DNA of 7,717 bases from an uncultured Flavihumibacter sp. GTDB taxonomy: Bacteria > Bacteroidota > Bacteroidia > Chitinophagales > Chitinophagaceae. Shown here piece by piece: positions 5,881 to 7,717 of this stretch. The stretch spans positions 1 to 7,717 of the forward strand of contig CAMLPA010000147.1 of NCBI GenBank assembly GCA_946481605.1. The letters are read 5' to 3'. The translations under genes and the position numbers were made by a program. Each line of letters opens with the position of its first letter. The stretch's first letter is position 1. Under the pieces are notes generated by a model. That model ran no database searches, was not told where the DNA came from, and saw nothing but the letters and a program-made list of their open reading frames with translations.

Positions 5881-5912
5881 GGTGTTGATGGAACAGATTT
5901 CTCCATCAAACC
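5881..5912. repeat. Inverted repeat in the paaZ upstream region
   Basis: GGTGTTGATGGA (5881-5892) pairs with TCCATCAAACC (5902-5912): 11 bp with one bulged G, loop of 9 bases, and C5880-G5913 could extend it. It ends 10 bases before a putative -7 box and 36 bases before the paaZ ATG. It lacks a T tail. It could be an operator for a paa regulator or a leader hairpin of a longer transcript. Confidence 0.5.
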
Positions 5913-5922
5913 GGGGAAGGAG

Positions 5923-5930
5923 TATATTTA
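5923..5930 (+). promoter_or_regulatory. Candidate -7 box of paaZ
   Basis: TATATTTA matches TAnnTTTG except for the last base and lies 18 bases before the ATG at 5949. The purine-rich GGGGAAGGAG just before it (5913-5922) is too far from the ATG to act as a normal ribosome binding site. An alternative, TACTTTCG at 5854-5861 with TTTG at 5834-5837, has a slightly short 16-base spacing and would give a long leader containing the hairpin. Confidence 0.3.
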
Positions 5931-5948
5931 AAGAAGAAAATTTGCCGT

Positions 5949-7717
5949 ATGATTATTCAGAATTATGTTTCAGGAAAATGGATACCCGGTGAAGACCAGG
6001 GGCAACCACTTTTTAATGCCGTGGATGGTACTTTGATCGGGCATGCCTCCACGAAAGGATTGGATATGAACGCCGTTTTGCAGTATGCCCGTTCAAAAGG
6101 AAATGCCGCCCTGCGCAAAATGAGTTTCCAGGAAAGGGGGAGAATGTTGAAAGCGCTCGCAACCCACCTCCAGGAAAAAAAGGAGCAGTTTTACGATGTA
6201 AGTTATAAAACAGGCGCCACCCGCGCCGATAGCTGGATTGATATCGAAGGGGGGATAGGAAACCTTTTCTCCTATGCCTCTTTAAGGAGAAAGCTGCCTG
6301 ATCTTCCCTATTGTACCGATGGCGAATCTCATGTGCTGGGAAAGGCCGGACAATTCTCTGCCCAGCACCTGCTGATTCCCAAAACCGGCGTGGCGGTGCA
6401 CATCAACGCATTCAATTTCCCCGTGTGGGGCATGCTTGAAAAGATTGCCGTAAACCTGCTGGCCGGAATGCCAGCCGTTGTAAAACCCGCTACTGTAACC
6501 TGCTACCTTACCGAGGTAGTGGTGAGAGAGATCATCGCTTCGGGTATCTTGCCGGATGGTGCTCTGCAATTGTTGTGCGGCAGCGCAGGCGACCTGCTCG
6601 ATCACCTGGAGGCGCAGGATGTGGTCACCTTCACCGGCTCTGCGGTTACGGGAATGAAATTAAAATCGCATCCAAGGATTCTTGCTGAAAACGTCCCTTT
6701 CAATATGGAAGCAGACTCCTTAAACTGCCTGGTGCTTGGTGCCGATGCCATGCCCGGAACGCCGGAATGGGAACTCTTTGTAAAGGAAGTGCGGAAAGAA
6801 ATGACGGCGAAGGCGGGCCAGAAATGTACGGCCATCCGAAGAATATTCGTTCCCGAAAAGTTGATGGAAGCCGCCTGGAAAGATATTGGCACCGCTTTGC
6901 AGCAAACCACTATCGGCAATCCCCTGAACGAAAAAGTACGGATGGGAGCGCTTGCCGGACAGGCGCAACGGGACGAACTGAAACAGCAGGTGCAAAAACT
7001 TTTGACGCAGGCTGAACTGGTTTATGGAAACTTGGAGGAAGTTGCGGTGGTAGATGCCGACCCGCAAACAGGCGCTTTTGTAAGTCCTTTATTGTTGATG
7101 AACAAGACACCATTTCAATCACACGCAGTGCATGAAGTGGAGGCTTTTGGCCCGGTAAGTACCATTATGCCCTACAAAGAATTGCCTGATGCTATTGAAC
7201 TGGCGAGGATGGGAAAGGGATCACTGGTATGTTCGGTGGTCACAAACGATCCGGCGTTCGCAACGGATTTTGTGGTGGGAGCGGGAACGCACCACGGAAG
7301 GATATTGGTGCTGAACCGGACCTGCGCCAAAGAAAGTACCGGACATGGATCGCCATTGCCTATGCTGGTGCACGGTGGTCCGGGACGTGCCGGGGGAGGA
7401 GAAGAAATGGGGGGATTGCGTGGCATCAGGCATTATATGCAGCGGGTAGCGGTGCAAGGCGCGCCAGAAATGCTGACAGCTATTACAGGAACTTATCAAC
7501 AAGGCAGTCCGGGAAAAGAAGATGAAAAGCACCCTTTTAGAAAATATTTTGAAGAACTGGAAATAGGTGATACACTCGTTACGCATAAAAGAACGGTAAC
7601 CGAAGCGGATATCGTGAACTTCGCCAATGTAAGCTGGGACCATTTCTATGCCCATACCGATCATACATCCCTGGAAGGAACTTTGTTTGAAAGGCCGGTG
7701 GCGCATGGCTATTTTAT
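5949..7717 (+). CDS. paaZ: Bifunctional phenylacetate-degradation protein PaaZ, C-terminus missing
   Basis: This frame is open for 589 codons to the window edge; full PaaZ is about 680 residues, so roughly 95 are outside. PaaZ hydrolytically opens oxepin-CoA and oxidises the resulting semialdehyde to 3-oxo-5,6-dehydrosuberyl-CoA in aerobic phenylacetate breakdown. Residues 1 to about 505 are the aldehyde dehydrogenase domain: TGATRADSWIDIEGGIG at 88-104, HINAFNFPVWGMLEK at 151-165, VTFTGSAVTG at 226-235, catalytic Glu254 in FNMEADSLN and nucleophile Cys293 in AGQKCTAIRR, then KESTGHGSPLPMLVHGGPGRAGGG at 461-484. After a linker, HPFRKYFEELEIGD (528-541) opens the MaoC-like hydratase domain, whose active-site block SWDHFYAHTD gives Asp564 and His569. 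The domain is cut at HGYF. The start agrees with the Escherichia coli N-terminus by alignment from memory. No other paa gene is upstream; partners may lie to the right. Confidence 0.96.
   Translation, partial: MIIQNYVSGKWIPGEDQGQPLFNAVDGTLIGHASTKGLDMNAVLQYARSKGNAALRKMSFQERGRMLKALATHLQEKKEQFYDVSYKTGATRADSWIDIEGGIGNLFSYASLRRKLPDLPYCTDGESHVLGKAGQFSAQHLLIPKTGVAVHINAFNFPVWGMLEKIAVNLLAGMPAVVKPATVTCYLTEVVVREIIASGILPDGALQLLCGSAGDLLDHLEAQDVVTFTGSAVTGMKLKSHPRILAENVPFNMEADSLNCLVLGADAMPGTPEWELFVKEVRKEMTAKAGQKCTAIRRIFVPEKLMEAAWKDIGTALQQTTIGNPLNEKVRMGALAGQAQRDELKQQVQKLLTQAELVYGNLEEVAVVDADPQTGAFVSPLLLMNKTPFQSHAVHEVEAFGPVSTIMPYKELPDAIELARMGKGSLVCSVVTNDPAFATDFVVGAGTHHGRILVLNRTCAKESTGHGSPLPMLVHGGPGRAGGGEEMGGLRGIRHYMQRVAVQGAPEMLTAITGTYQQGSPGKEDEKHPFRKYFEELEIGDTLVTHKRTVTEADIVNFANVSWDHFYAHTDHTSLEGTLFERPVAHGYF

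Larger units (their letters stand above)
5517..5948. other. 432-base intergenic region without a convincing gene
   Basis: No reading frame here looks like a protein of known type. The longest clean ATG frame I found is a 51-codon minus-strand frame at 5786-5631, with AGG, CGA and GGG codons and no recognisable motif. The stretch holds a GC-rich segment near 5578-5602 (CGTCGTCGCGCCGTTGCGAG), inverted repeats at 5612-5637, 5726-5740 and 5881-5912, and a run of C-rich sequence from about 5625 to 5830 with repeated CCTCC. The right end is the paaZ upstream region. A dispersed intergenic repeat, a non-coding RNA, or remnants of an old gene are all possible; none is shown. Confidence 0.6.

Noticed and set aside
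7221..7706. 161-codon minus-strand frame, with several others between 6282 and 7426
   Set aside because: They are antisense to paaZ, whose frame is continuous and carries all catalytic residues.
1..7717. Search for mobile elements, CRISPR, tRNA or rRNA, prophage, toxin-antitoxin or defence genes
   Set aside because: No direct spacer-repeat pattern, transposase motif, tRNA T-arm or nuclease/restriction motif was seen on either strand.

Overview
The window looks like an ordinary chromosomal stretch of a Bacteroidota bacterium, probably of the Chitinophagaceae or a nearby family. Evidence for this: several upstream regions carry boxes matching the Bacteroidota -7 element TAnnTTTG; start codons mostly lack a Shine-Dalgarno sequence; adenylate kinase has a very short LID; and there is an LpoB-like/COG3014 lipoprotein pair, a secreted Asp-box repeat protein and a fused PaaZ. 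The family-level placement is inference; no rRNA or tRNA is present to settle it.

Layout, left to right. (1) 1-446, minus: the N-terminal part of a secreted Asp-box (BNR/sortilin-like) beta-propeller protein, cut by the window edge. (2) 584-1207, plus: a secreted YceI-family protein, divergent from gene 1 across a 137-base promoter region. (3) A strong bidirectional terminator (1225-1260) separates YceI from a convergent minus-strand cluster of three exported-protein genes, read 3825 to 1277: an Asn/Tyr/Arg/Trp-rich secreted protein, an LpoB-like lipoprotein and a COG3014 lipoprotein. (4) 4103-4627, minus: an exported methionine sulfoxide reductase B with its own promoter box and terminator. 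(5) 4878-5465, plus: adenylate kinase, divergent from msrB, with a promoter box and a clear terminator. (6) 5517-5948: a 430-base stretch with no convincing gene, C-rich and containing several inverted repeats. (7) 5949-7717, plus: paaZ, the bifunctional ring-opening enzyme of aerobic phenylacetate breakdown, cut by the right edge about 95 residues before the usual end.

How the genes fit together: most products from 1 to 4627 carry export signals, so the left half is an envelope/periplasm neighbourhood. The three-gene cluster is the only clear operon candidate. adk and paaZ are cytoplasmic metabolic genes with no obvious link to it. I see no CRISPR array, transposase, prophage, toxin-antitoxin or defence locus, and nothing I could honestly call a new system. 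The points most worth a second look are the LpoB/COG3014/low-complexity-protein cluster, two long inverted repeats placed similarly relative to putative promoter boxes (3879-3914 and 5881-5912), and the palindrome-bearing region between adk and paaZ.
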